A stretch of DNA of 15,728 bases. Source: an uncultured Rubrobacteraceae bacterium. GTDB lineage: Bacteria > Actinomycetota > Rubrobacteria > Rubrobacterales > Rubrobacteraceae. Position 1 is the stretch's first letter. Each line of letters opens with the position of its first letter. The position numbers and the translations under genes were made by a program. The notes under the pieces were generated by a model. It saw only the letters and a program-made list of their open reading frames with translations, had not been told where the DNA came from and made no database searches. This document shows positions 1 through 6,780 of the stretch, piece by piece. The stretch is from the NCBI GenBank assembly GCA_902806105.1, contig CADCVI010000037.1, positions 1 through 15,728 on the forward strand, given 5' to 3'.

Positions 1-1
1 G

Positions 2-205
2 GCGCGGCAGTGGATCGGGGCGACCGCCGCTCCCGGCGACGTGGCGGCGCTGCTCGATCTCGAAGAGGGGGCGCCGGTGCTCGAAGTAAAGCGGATCTCC
101 TGTGGCTCCGGCGGCGGCCCGGTGGAGTACGTCGATGCCTTCTTCAACCCCGAGCGGTACCAGCACTACAACGAGCTCTCGTCCGAGCCGGACAACGCCG
201 GGTAG
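2..205 (+). CDS. GntR-family regulator, C-terminal part of UTRA domain (partial)
   Basis: This frame is open from the window edge to TAG at 203-205 and encodes about 67 residues. The end reads APVLEVKRIS, then GGPVEYVDAFFNPERYQ, the typical last strands of a UTRA ligand-binding domain (HutC subfamily of GntR regulators). In this family an N-terminal winged helix-turn-helix binds DNA and the UTRA domain binds a small effector; here only the effector-domain end is visible. It lies upstream of the molybdenum hydroxylase operon on the same strand, so it may regulate it and sense its substrate or product; that is inference from position. The stop is followed 11 nt later by a hairpin that could end its transcript. 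Confidence 0.75.
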   Translation, partial: ARQWIGATAAPGDVAALLDLEEGAPVLEVKRISCGSGGGPVEYVDAFFNPERYQHYNELSSEPDNAG

Positions 206-215
206 CGTCCGGGCC

Positions 216-247
216 ACGCGCGCACGAAGTCCCTTCGTTGCGCGTGT
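216..247 (+). terminator. Hairpin after the GntR-family gene, overlapping the cox promoter -35
   Basis: Bases 216-229 pair with 233-247 (arms ACGCGCGCACGAAG and CTTCGTTGCGCGT), about 14 pairs with one bulged T and a 3-nt loop. It starts 11 nt after the regulator stop, as a terminator would, but no T-run follows. The right arm contains the TTGCGC proposed as -35 of the downstream promoter, so the palindrome could instead be an operator. The pairing is seen; the role is inferred. Confidence 0.45.
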
Positions 248-267
248 TCTCGGGCCTGTGCTAGGCT
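238..267 (+). promoter_or_regulatory. Candidate sigma-70-type promoter of the cox operon
   Basis: TTGCGC at 238-243 and TAGGCT at 262-267 are separated by 18 nt. Transcription would start near 274 and give a leader of about 150 nt before coxS. A second site with the same -35 hexamer and spacing lies before the response regulator gene (14490-14519), which supports but does not prove the reading. Confidence 0.4.
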
Positions 268-284
268 AAAACGAGCGGTTCTGT

Positions 285-400
285 ATGAAAGGGGATCTAC
301 CGAGGGCCACCTAGAGCTAGGGACGCTGTGATCCCTCCTACTGTGACCGCAAGGGGTTGTGGGGGAAGCTGGTTGAACGATGAGTATCAATCATCGTTTC
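285..400 (+). promoter_or_regulatory. Structured 5' leader of coxS (unassigned)
   Basis: Three stems can be drawn in the leader. GGGATC 292-297 pairs with GATCCC 330-335 and encloses CCTAG 310-314 / CTAGG 317-321. CCGCAA 347-352 pairs with TTGTGG 357-362 around a GGGG loop. AACGATGA 376-383 pairs perfectly with TCATCGTT 391-398 and ends 12 nt before the ribosome binding site (411-416). CTGTGA is repeated directly at 326-331 and 341-346. I could not match this to the Moco, cobalamin, cyclic dinucleotide or other riboswitch classes I compared by eye. It may be a regulatory RNA, an operator region, or chance pairing in GC-rich DNA. Confidence 0.4.
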
Positions 401-423
401 GGGTTAGGGAAAGGAGAATATAA

Positions 424-912
424 GTGCGACGTATCCAGATGACGGTGGATGGTAATCCGCACATTGCGGATGTGGAGCCGAGGCTCTTGCTGCTCCATCA
501 CCTGAGGGAGAACCTCGGGAACGGGGGGGTCCATACGGGCTGCAACACGACGAGTTGTGGCGCGTGCACGGTGCTTATCAACGGGGAGTCCGTGAAGTCT
601 TGCACGGTGTTGACGGTTCAGGCCGACGGGGCCGAGGTCACGACGGTGCAGGGCATCGCGCAGGACGGGGTTTGGCACCCGATGCAGCAGGCGTTCCATG
701 AGGCGCACGGGTTGCAGTGCGGGTATTGCACGCCCGGCATGATCATGGCTTCCATAAGCCTGCTCAAGGAGAAGCCGAACGCGACGGAGGCCGAGATCAG
801 GGAAGGTCTCGAAGGGAACCTCTGCCGCTGCACGGGCTACGAGAACATCATCAAGGCCGTGCAGCTGGCCCAGCCCCAGATGAACGGGCAAGCACAGCCC
901 GCCGCCCTATAG
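424..912 (+). CDS. coxS: Form II CO-dehydrogenase-like small subunit, two [2Fe-2S] clusters
   Basis: This 162-residue protein is the iron-sulfur subunit that passes electrons from the molybdenum centre in CoxL to FAD in CoxM. The plant-type cluster ligands are Cys40, Cys45, Cys48 and Cys60 (motif GCNTTSCGAC). The second cluster, near the molybdopterin, uses Cys99, Cys102, Cys134 and Cys136 (motifs QCGYCTPGM and CRCTGY). The length is normal for the family (about 155-170). The start is GTG, chosen because AAGGAG at 411-416 lies 7 nt upstream and the protein then begins just before the ferredoxin-like fold. coxL follows after 13 nt. The cluster pattern is shared by all xanthine oxidase-family small subunits, so the Cox assignment rests on the neighbours. 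Confidence 0.95.
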   Translation: MRRIQMTVDGNPHIADVEPRLLLLHHLRENLGNGGVHTGCNTTSCGACTVLINGESVKSCTVLTVQADGAEVTTVQGIAQDGVWHPMQQAFHEAHGLQCGYCTPGMIMASISLLKEKPNATEAEIREGLEGNLCRCTGYENIIKAVQLAQPQMNGQAQPAAL

Positions 913-925
913 AAGGAGAGGCACT

Positions 926-3496
926 TTGACTCAGGCACCGGAACGTTACATGGGGGGCGGGTTACTCCGCAAGGAAGACCCGGCCCTCGTAACCGGCAAG
1001 GCCAACTGGACCGACAATATCAAGCTGCCGGGGATGCTCCACATGACCCTGCTGCGCAGCCCCTTCGCCCACGCGAAGATAACCAGCATCGATGTCTCGG
1101 CCGCCAAGCAGCAGCCGGGGGTCGTCGCCGTCTTCACCCACGACGACCTCGCCGAAGGTTTCCCGGGCGGCGTCATCTGCGGGGCGCAGGTCTCCGAGCA
1201 GCAGAAGAACCCGGCGTTCCCCCCGGTCGTCAAGGACGAGGTGAACTACGCGGGTGACGTGGTCGCCGTCGTGGTCGCGACCGACCGCTACGTGGCCCAG
1301 GACGCCCTCGAGTTTATCGAGGTCGACTACGAGCCGCTCCCCGTCGTCGTGGACATGGAGAAGGCCCTGGAAGAGGGCTCGCCGCTCGTCCACGAGGACC
1401 TCGACGACAACGTCTGCTTCACCTACACCGCGGGCGTGGAGAACATGGACGCGCTCTTCGACGAGACTGACGATTCGAGTGACGAGGGCGCTTCTCTGCG
1501 CGGGCCCGACGTACAGGGGCAGGGCGACACGGGTGCTGCGTTCCAGAAGGCCGACGTGGTCGTCAAGGAGCGCTACGTACAGCAGCGGCTCCTCCCGACC
1601 GCCATCGAGACGCGGGCGACCGTCGCCTCGCAGGAGCCGGGGATGCGCGGGTACGTGGTGTACTCGTCCACCCAGGTGCCCCACCTCGCCAAGATCGTGC
1701 TTTCTCTTTCGACCGGGATCCCGGAGAACGAGATCCGTGTCGTCGCGCCCGACGTCGGTGGTGGTTTCGGCTCCAAGCTGAACATCTACCGCGAGGAGAT
1801 CCTGGCGCTCGTCCTGACCAAGAAGATGGGCGTGCCCATCAAGTGGGTCGAGGACCGCTCCGAGAACTACCTGGCGACCATCCACGGGCGCGGGCAGCTT
1901 CAGGACATCGAGCTCGCCGCGACGAACGAGGGCAAGATCCTCGGGATGCGGGTGAAGCTGCTCGACGACATGGGCGCGTACCTGCAGCTTCTGACCCCGG
2001 CCATCGCGATCAGCGGGGCCGCCCTGTTCCCCGGCGTCTACAACTTCGACGCTTTCTCCATCGAGGTCAAGGGAATCTTCACCAACCTGGCCCCGACGGA
2101 CGCCTACCGCGGCGCTGGACGCCCCGAGGCGTGCTTCGCCATCGAGCGGGCCATGGACACCCTGGCTCGCAAGCTTGACATGGACCCGGCCGAGCTGAGG
2201 CGCAGGAACTTCTTCGAGCCGTTCGACCAGCCGACCGCGAACCCGGCAGGCCTTCAGTACGACTCGTTCAACCTCCAGGGCGTACTCGATCGGGCGCTGG
2301 ACCTTGCGGACTACAAGGGGCTTCGCGAGGAGCAGAGGCGCAGGCGCGAGAGCAACGATCCCGTACAGCTCGGCATCGGGTTCTCGACGTACACCGAGAT
2401 CTGCGGCCTCGGCCCGTCTCAGGCGCTCGCCGGGCTCGGTCTCGGGGGCGGCGGCTGGGAGTACGCCAACGTGCGCATGCTCCTGACCGGCAAGGTCGAG
2501 GTAGCTACCGGCAGCACGGCCCACGGCCAGGGGCACGAGACCTCGTGGTCCCAGATCGCGGCCGATGCGCTCGGGGTCACCCCGGACGACGTGGTGGTCC
2601 TGCACGGCGATACGGCGAGCGTCCCCTACGGCCGTGATACCTACGGTTCCAGGAGCCTCGCGGTCGGCGGCATAGCGGTCCATCTGGCCTGCCAGAAGAT
2701 CGTGGACAAGGCCAAGAAGGTCGCGGCCCACATGCTGGAGGCCGCCGAGGGCGACATCGAGTTCGAGGGCGGCAGGTTCAGCGTCGCGGGCTCGCCCGAC
2801 CAGAGCGTGACGATGGGCGACGTCTCCGCGACGGCGTTCATGGGTGCGAACATCCCCGAGGGGATGGAGCCGGGGCTCAACGAGAACTACGTCTTCGACC
2901 CGCCGAACTTCACCTTCCCGTTCGGGGCGCACATCTGCGTCACCGAGGTCGACACCGAGACCGGGTTCACCAAGATCCGGGACTACTACGCGGTCGACGA
3001 CTGCGGTCCGGTCATCAACCCGACCATCGTCGACGGGCAGCTTCATGGCGGCCTGGCGCAGGGCATCGCGCAGGCGCTGTATGAGGAGGCCGTCTACGAC
3101 GAGGAGGGCAACCTCACCACGGGTACGATGGTCGACTACCTTATCCCGGGTGCCCCCGAGCTTCCGAACTTCACGCTGGAGCGTACGGTGACGCCGTCCC
3201 CCTCGAACCCGCTCGGGGTCAAGGGTGTGGGCGAGGCCGGTACGATAGGCGCGCCGCCCGCGGTCATCAACTCGATCGTGGACGCGCTCTCGCCCTACGG
3301 CGTCATGCACATCGACATGCCGGCGTCGCCGTTCAAGGTTTGGCAGGCGATCCAGAACTCCGAGGGGCACAGCGCGGGTACCCGCGACACCGACCTCTCG
3401 GGCCGCCCGGCTCAGACCACCGACAGCTCCACGACCACGGAGCCTGGAGAGGGCAGTTCCAGCCCCAACGACCTCACGGGAGGTGACCGCACTTGA
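926..3496 (+). CDS. coxL: Form II CO-dehydrogenase-like large subunit, molybdopterin-binding
   Basis: This 856-residue catalytic subunit of a xanthine oxidase-family molybdenum hydroxylase binds the cytosine-dinucleotide Mo cofactor. VGGGFGSK is at 277-284, the Gln-Arg of VQQR near 220-221, and the catalytic base Glu770 sits in KGVGEAGTIGAPP. The active-site loop is AYRGAGR at 393-399. Form I CO dehydrogenases have AYxCSFR, whose Cys carries copper; here it is absent, which places the protein in form II, a class with uncertain and probably varied substrates. The protein is longer than the usual 780-800 residues because of an acidic, Gly-rich insertion at about 172-205 and a Ser/Thr-rich tail at 811-856. 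The start is TTG with AAGGAG at 913-918, 7 nt upstream. The stop overlaps coxM by 4 nt. Confidence 0.95.
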   Translation: MTQAPERYMGGGLLRKEDPALVTGKANWTDNIKLPGMLHMTLLRSPFAHAKITSIDVSAAKQQPGVVAVFTHDDLAEGFPGGVICGAQVSEQQKNPAFPPVVKDEVNYAGDVVAVVVATDRYVAQDALEFIEVDYEPLPVVVDMEKALEEGSPLVHEDLDDNVCFTYTAGVENMDALFDETDDSSDEGASLRGPDVQGQGDTGAAFQKADVVVKERYVQQRLLPTAIETRATVASQEPGMRGYVVYSSTQVPHLAKIVLSLSTGIPENEIRVVAPDVGGGFGSKLNIYREEILALVLTKKMGVPIKWVEDRSENYLATIHGRGQLQDIELAATNEGKILGMRVKLLDDMGAYLQLLTPAIAISGAALFPGVYNFDAFSIEVKGIFTNLAPTDAYRGAGRPEACFAIERAMDTLARKLDMDPAELRRRNFFEPFDQPTANPAGLQYDSFNLQGVLDRALDLADYKGLREEQRRRRESNDPVQLGIGFSTYTEICGLGPSQALAGLGLGGGGWEYANVRMLLTGKVEVATGSTAHGQGHETSWSQIAADALGVTPDDVVVLHGDTASVPYGRDTYGSRSLAVGGIAVHLACQKIVDKAKKVAAHMLEAAEGDIEFEGGRFSVAGSPDQSVTMGDVSATAFMGANIPEGMEPGLNENYVFDPPNFTFPFGAHICVTEVDTETGFTKIRDYYAVDDCGPVINPTIVDGQLHGGLAQGIAQALYEEAVYDEEGNLTTGTMVDYLIPGAPELPNFTLERTVTPSPSNPLGVKGVGEAGTIGAPPAVINSIVDALSPYGVMHIDMPASPFKVWQAIQNSEGHSAGTRDTDLSGRPAQTTDSSTTTEPGEGSSSPNDLTGGDRT

Positions 3497-4344
3497 TCCC
3501 TCTGGCATTCGACTACGAGGTCGCCGAATCGGCCGACCACGCCATACAGCTTCTCGGGCAGTACGGCGACGAGGCGAAGCTTCTGGCCGGCGGCCACAGC
3601 CTGCTGCCGATCATGAAGCTCAGGCTCGCCGCCCCGACGGTCCTCATCGACATCGGGCGCCTCAACGACCTCAAGTACGTCCGCGACGCCGGTGAGCACA
3701 TCGCCATCGGCGCGATGACCCGCCAGTCCGACCTGGAGATAGACCCGATCCTCCAGGAGCACTGCGGCCTGGTCGCGTACACGGCCTCCCTGGTCGGGGA
3801 CCCGTCCGTGCGCCACAGGGGCACCATCGGCGGCTCCCTCTCCCACGGCGACGCCGCCTCGGACCTGCCCACGGCGATCCGCGCGCTCGACGCGCAGCTC
3901 GTGGTGCAGGGTCCTTCGGGCGAGCGTGTCATCGCCGCCGCCGACTTCTTCCAGGACTACCTCCAGACTACGCTCGAACCCGACGAGATCCTCACGGAGA
4001 TCCGGGTTCCGAAGCTGAGCTCGAACTCCGGGTGGTCTTACAGGAAGTTCAACCGGCGGGCCCAGGACTGGGCAGTCGTTGGTGTAGCCGCCGTCGTCGA
4101 CAAGCCGAACGGCACGATAAGCTCGGCCCGGATCGGCCTGACGAACATGAGCAACACCCCCGTGAGGGCGACCGCCACCGAGAACGCCCTCGCGGGCGCG
4201 GACGCGGGTTCCGTCGCGCAGGCCACCAACATGGCCGACGAGGGGACGAGCCCGTCCTCGGACATCGCGGCCTCTTCCGAGTTCCGGCGCCACCTCGCGC
4301 GGGTGCTCACCAGGCGGGCTGTCGAGGAGGCAATGAGTCGTTGA
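3493..4344 (+). CDS. coxM: Form II CO-dehydrogenase-like medium subunit, FAD-binding
   Basis: This 283-residue flavoprotein subunit takes electrons from CoxS and hands them to the respiratory chain. The two FAD signatures of the family are visible: AGGHSLLPIMKLRLA at 32-46 and TIGGSLSHGDAASDLP at 111-126. The C-terminal third matches the CO dehydrogenase flavoprotein C-terminal domain. The start is TTG in a TTGA overlap with the coxL stop, with GGAGGTG at 3479-3485 correctly spaced. Length is normal (280-290). The order S-L-M is typical of form II clusters; form I clusters are usually M-S-L. The end overlaps a TTG start proposed for coxD. Confidence 0.94.
   Translation: MIPLAFDYEVAESADHAIQLLGQYGDEAKLLAGGHSLLPIMKLRLAAPTVLIDIGRLNDLKYVRDAGEHIAIGAMTRQSDLEIDPILQEHCGLVAYTASLVGDPSVRHRGTIGGSLSHGDAASDLPTAIRALDAQLVVQGPSGERVIAAADFFQDYLQTTLEPDEILTEIRVPKLSSNSGWSYRKFNRRAQDWAVVGVAAVVDKPNGTISSARIGLTNMSNTPVRATATENALAGADAGSVAQATNMADEGTSPSSDIAASSEFRRHLARVLTRRAVEEAMSR
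4325..4331 (+). promoter_or_regulatory. Ribosome binding site that favours the TTG start of coxD
   Basis: GAGGAGG lies 9 nt before TTG at 4341, inside the end of coxM. The alternative ATG at 4404 has only GGGGAG directly adjacent to it, which is too close to work well. This decides for the TTG start, giving the same TTGA overlap as at the coxL/coxM junction. Confidence 0.5.
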
Positions 4345-5267
4345 GCGAAGCTGTTAACGGACGCCGGGGGGCCTTGCCCCCCGGCGTTTCGCGTTCCGGG
4401 GAGATGAGGGAGAGCCTGCGCGAGGGGAGCTACCTCGCCGGCGAGGGGCTAGCCACCGCGATTTTTCTGGCCCTCAAGCTGGAGAAGCCGCTCTTTCTGG
4501 AGGGCGAGGCCGGGGTCGGCAAGACCGAGGTCGCCAAGGTCCTGAGCCGGATGCTCCATACGCCCCTGATCCGGCTGCAGTGCTACGAGGGGATAGACGT
4601 CAACCAGGCGGTCTACGAGTGGGACTACGCCCGACAGCTCCTGCACATCCGCACCGCAGAGGCGCTTGGCACGACCGGTGGGGACCGCTCCCGGCTCGAA
4701 GACGAGCTGTACACGCGCCAGTTTCTGGTGAACCGGCCGCTCCTTCAGGCCATCGAGCACGAGGGAGAGAACCCCCCGATCCTGCTCATCGACGAGATCG
4801 ACAGGGCTGACGACGAGTTCGAGGCGTTTCTGCTGGAGATCTTGTCGGATTACTCCGTGACCATCCCCGAGATCGGGACCGTAAAGGCCGAGCGCCCGCC
4901 GGTCGCCATCCTGACCTCGAACCGGACTCGCGAGGTCCACGACGCCCTCAAGCGCCGCTGCCTGTACTTCTTTATAGACCACCCGGATCTGGAGCGGGAG
5001 GTCGAGATCGTGCGGCTCAGGGTGCCTCAGGCCGAGGAGAGGCTGACGCGCCAGGTCGCCAGAGCCGTGCAGCGCCTGCGCGGCATGGACCTGTACAAGC
5101 CGCCGGGCGTCGCCGAGACTCTGGACTGGACCGAGGCGCTCGTGGCCCTCGGGGCGAAGGAGCTGGACGAGGCCCTTATAGAGGCGACGATGGGGTCTGT
5201 CCTCAAGTACCACGAGGACCAGCAGAGGGTCCTGCTCCAGTCCCTGAGCCTCCTGGCGGGGAGCTAG
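4341..5267 (+). CDS. coxD: MoxR-type AAA+ ATPase, CoxD-like maturation factor
   Basis: From TTG 4341 this is a 308-residue cytoplasmic AAA+ ATPase. Walker A is GEAGVGKT at 55-62 and Walker B is ILLIDEID at 147-154. The sensor 1 Asn lies in AILTSNRTREV and arginine-finger candidates lie in ALKRRCLYF. In Oligotropha carboxidovorans CoxD, a MoxR relative, acts with CoxE in completing the metal site of CO dehydrogenase; MoxR/VWA pairs act as chaperones elsewhere. The next gene, 12 nt away, is the VWA partner. The start is uncertain: the first 21 residues span a strong hairpin (4361-4387), and ATG 4404 would remove them without loss of any family motif. Confidence 0.88.
   Translation: MSEAVNGRRGALPPGVSRSGEMRESLREGSYLAGEGLATAIFLALKLEKPLFLEGEAGVGKTEVAKVLSRMLHTPLIRLQCYEGIDVNQAVYEWDYARQLLHIRTAEALGTTGGDRSRLEDELYTRQFLVNRPLLQAIEHEGENPPILLIDEIDRADDEFEAFLLEILSDYSVTIPEIGTVKAERPPVAILTSNRTREVHDALKRRCLYFFIDHPDLEREVEIVRLRVPQAEERLTRQVARAVQRLRGMDLYKPPGVAETLDWTEALVALGAKELDEALIEATMGSVLKYHEDQQRVLLQSLSLLAGS
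4361..4387 (+). terminator. Strong hairpin at the coxM/coxD junction
   Basis: ACGCCGGGGGG at 4361-4371 pairs perfectly with CCCCCCGGCGT at 4377-4387 around the loop CCTTG. The tail GTTTCGCGTT is only weakly T-rich. It begins 17 nt after the coxM stop, the usual place for an intrinsic terminator, but coxD and the other accessory genes follow. It may reduce read-through so that structural subunits outnumber maturation proteins. If coxD starts at TTG 4341 the hairpin is inside its coding sequence and ribosomes would melt it. Confidence 0.5.
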
Positions 5268-5279
5268 GGGGGGACGACG

Positions 5280-6428
5280 ATGCCCGGGACCGAAGAAGTC
5301 GAACTCCCGATGCTCAGGATGGCCGTTACCTTCGGGCGTCTCTTGAGGAGGGGCGGGCTCGCAACGGGCCCCGACCGGGTGGTGGGCTTCGCCTCGGCGC
5401 TGGAGCAGCTCGACGTGGGAAACCGCGGCGACGTGTACTGGGCCGGGCGGGTGACCCTGTGCTCCCGTCCCGAGGACTTCGATATGTACGATCGGGCGTT
5501 CAAGGTGTTCTGGGATGGCAAGAAGGGCCTCAAGGTGCCCGGCCCGAAGCAGAGCCAGCCCTCCGTCACCCTCGCCCCTGACTCCGTGCAGCCCTCAAAG
5601 AAGACCGCCCGGAGGGACGAGAAGGGCGAGGAGGCAGTACAGCTTCGCTACAGCCCCGTCGACGTGCTCCGCAAGAAAGACTTCGGGGACTGCACGCCCG
5701 AGGAGTTTGCCGAGCTCTACAGGCTCATGGCGGATCTCAAACTCTCCGGGGCAATGAAGCGCTCCAGGCGCCTGGAGTCCGCGCACAGGGGCCGTCACGA
5801 CGCGCGCAGGACCCTCCGGGCCGCGATGCGCACCGGGGGAGAGCCCGTGCGCCACCGCTACCGCCGCGCCAGGGAGCGGCCCCGACGGGTCGTGCTCCTG
5901 TGCGACATCTCCGGCTCGATGGTCTCGTACAGCCGGGCGCTTCTGAGGTTTATGCACGCGAGCGTCGCCTCTGGCGAGCCCGTGGAAGCCTTCGTCCTCG
6001 GGACCCGTCTCACGCGCGTGACCCGAGAGCTCACGACGCGCAACCCCGACCGTGCGCTCCGGGAGGCTTCGAAGGCAATAGAAGACTGGTCCGGGGGCAC
6101 CCGGCTCGGGGATACCGTAAAAGAGTTCGTGGACCTCTGGGGCCAGCGCGGCATGGCCCGGGGTGCCGTCGTGGTCCTGCTCTCGGACGGCTGGGACACG
6201 GGGGACGTTGATGTGCTCGCGGACGCGATGCGTCGCATACACCGCCTCGCGCACAAGGTGATCTGGGTCAACCCCCTCAAAGCCGCCCCCGGGTACCAGC
6301 CGCTCGCCCGCGGGATGGCCGCGGCGCTCCCATCCGTGGACGTGTTCCTCTCCGGCCACAACTTCGAGAGCCTGCAAGAGCTTGCCGCCGCCGTCGCCGG
6401 AGCGTCGGCCAAGGATGCTGGCCCGTAG
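5280..6428 (+). CDS. coxE: VWA-domain protein, CoxE-like maturation factor
   Basis: This 382-residue protein carries a C-terminal von Willebrand A domain (about 200-370). Its MIDAS metal site is visible as DISGS at 209-213, Thr274 in SGGTRLGD and Asp303 in LLSDGWD. The N-terminal half is helical and charged, with a basic Arg-rich stretch before the VWA domain. CoxE proteins pair with the MoxR-type CoxD in maturation of molybdenum CO dehydrogenase. It starts at ATG 12 nt after coxD with a G-rich ribosome binding site (5267-5273). There is no signal peptide or membrane segment, so it is cytoplasmic. A gap of 37 nt separates it from the XdhC-like gene. Confidence 0.9.
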   Translation: MPGTEEVELPMLRMAVTFGRLLRRGGLATGPDRVVGFASALEQLDVGNRGDVYWAGRVTLCSRPEDFDMYDRAFKVFWDGKKGLKVPGPKQSQPSVTLAPDSVQPSKKTARRDEKGEEAVQLRYSPVDVLRKKDFGDCTPEEFAELYRLMADLKLSGAMKRSRRLESAHRGRHDARRTLRAAMRTGGEPVRHRYRRARERPRRVVLLCDISGSMVSYSRALLRFMHASVASGEPVEAFVLGTRLTRVTRELTTRNPDRALREASKAIEDWSGGTRLGDTVKEFVDLWGQRGMARGAVVVLLSDGWDTGDVDVLADAMRRIHRLAHKVIWVNPLKAAPGYQPLARGMAAALPSVDVFLSGHNFESLQELAAAVAGASAKDAGP

Positions 6429-6465
6429 TACATTTCGTAACGTTCGCACGAAGGAGGCATTCCCT

Positions 6466-6780
6466 ATGAACCCCGTAGTCGAGAAGGTAGCGAAGTGGCG
6501 CGAGGAAGAGAAGATGGCCGCCCTGGCGACCGTCGTGAAGGTCGAGAGGAGCGGGCCGCTGGGTCCCGGGACCTCCATGGCCGTGTCGGAGGACGGGCAG
6601 GTCGTCGGGTCCGTGAGCGGCGGGTGCGTCGAGCCCGCGGTCTTCGAGGAGGCGATGATGGCTATCGAGACGGGGAAGCCCAAGCTGCTCTCGTACGGCA
6701 TCTCGGATGACGAGGCGTTCGGGGTGGGGCTGACGTGCGGCGGGACCATCCACATCTTCGTCGAGCGGGTGGACTGGTGA
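6466..6780 (+). CDS. XdhC/CoxI-family protein, N-terminal domain only
   Basis: This 104-residue protein is a stand-alone XdhC_CoxI domain. Two conserved Cys motifs are present, SGGCVE with Cys54 and LTCGG with Cys91. XdhC proteins bind Mo cofactor and help its sulfuration and insertion into xanthine oxidase-family enzymes. AAGGAGG at 6451-6457 is 8 nt before ATG 6466, so the longer reading frame from 6382 is not used. It ends in a GTGA overlap with the next gene, which carries the Rossmann half. The two together correspond to one full-length XdhC/CoxF protein, so translational coupling and a complex are likely. Confidence 0.88.
   Translation: MNPVVEKVAKWREEEKMAALATVVKVERSGPLGPGTSMAVSEDGQVVGSVSGGCVEPAVFEEAMMAIETGKPKLLSYGISDDEAFGVGLTCGGTIHIFVERVDW

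Noticed and set aside
285..314. Nine-codon ORF in the coxS leader (MKGDLPRAT)
   Set aside because: No ribosome binding site precedes it and it is too short to judge.
380..442. 20-codon ORF (MSINHRF...) overlapping the coxS start
   Set aside because: The frame lies on the hairpin and ribosome binding site of coxS. The nearest purine-rich stretch is 12 nt away, too far to serve it. It might be a leader peptide, but nothing favours that over chance.
962..3508. Long open frame of 848 codons on the - strand across coxL
   Set aside because: It is the antisense of a clear molybdopterin subunit in a GC-rich gene, where stops are rare on the reverse strand. Its product is Arg/Val/Asp-rich with no domain and no ribosome binding site.
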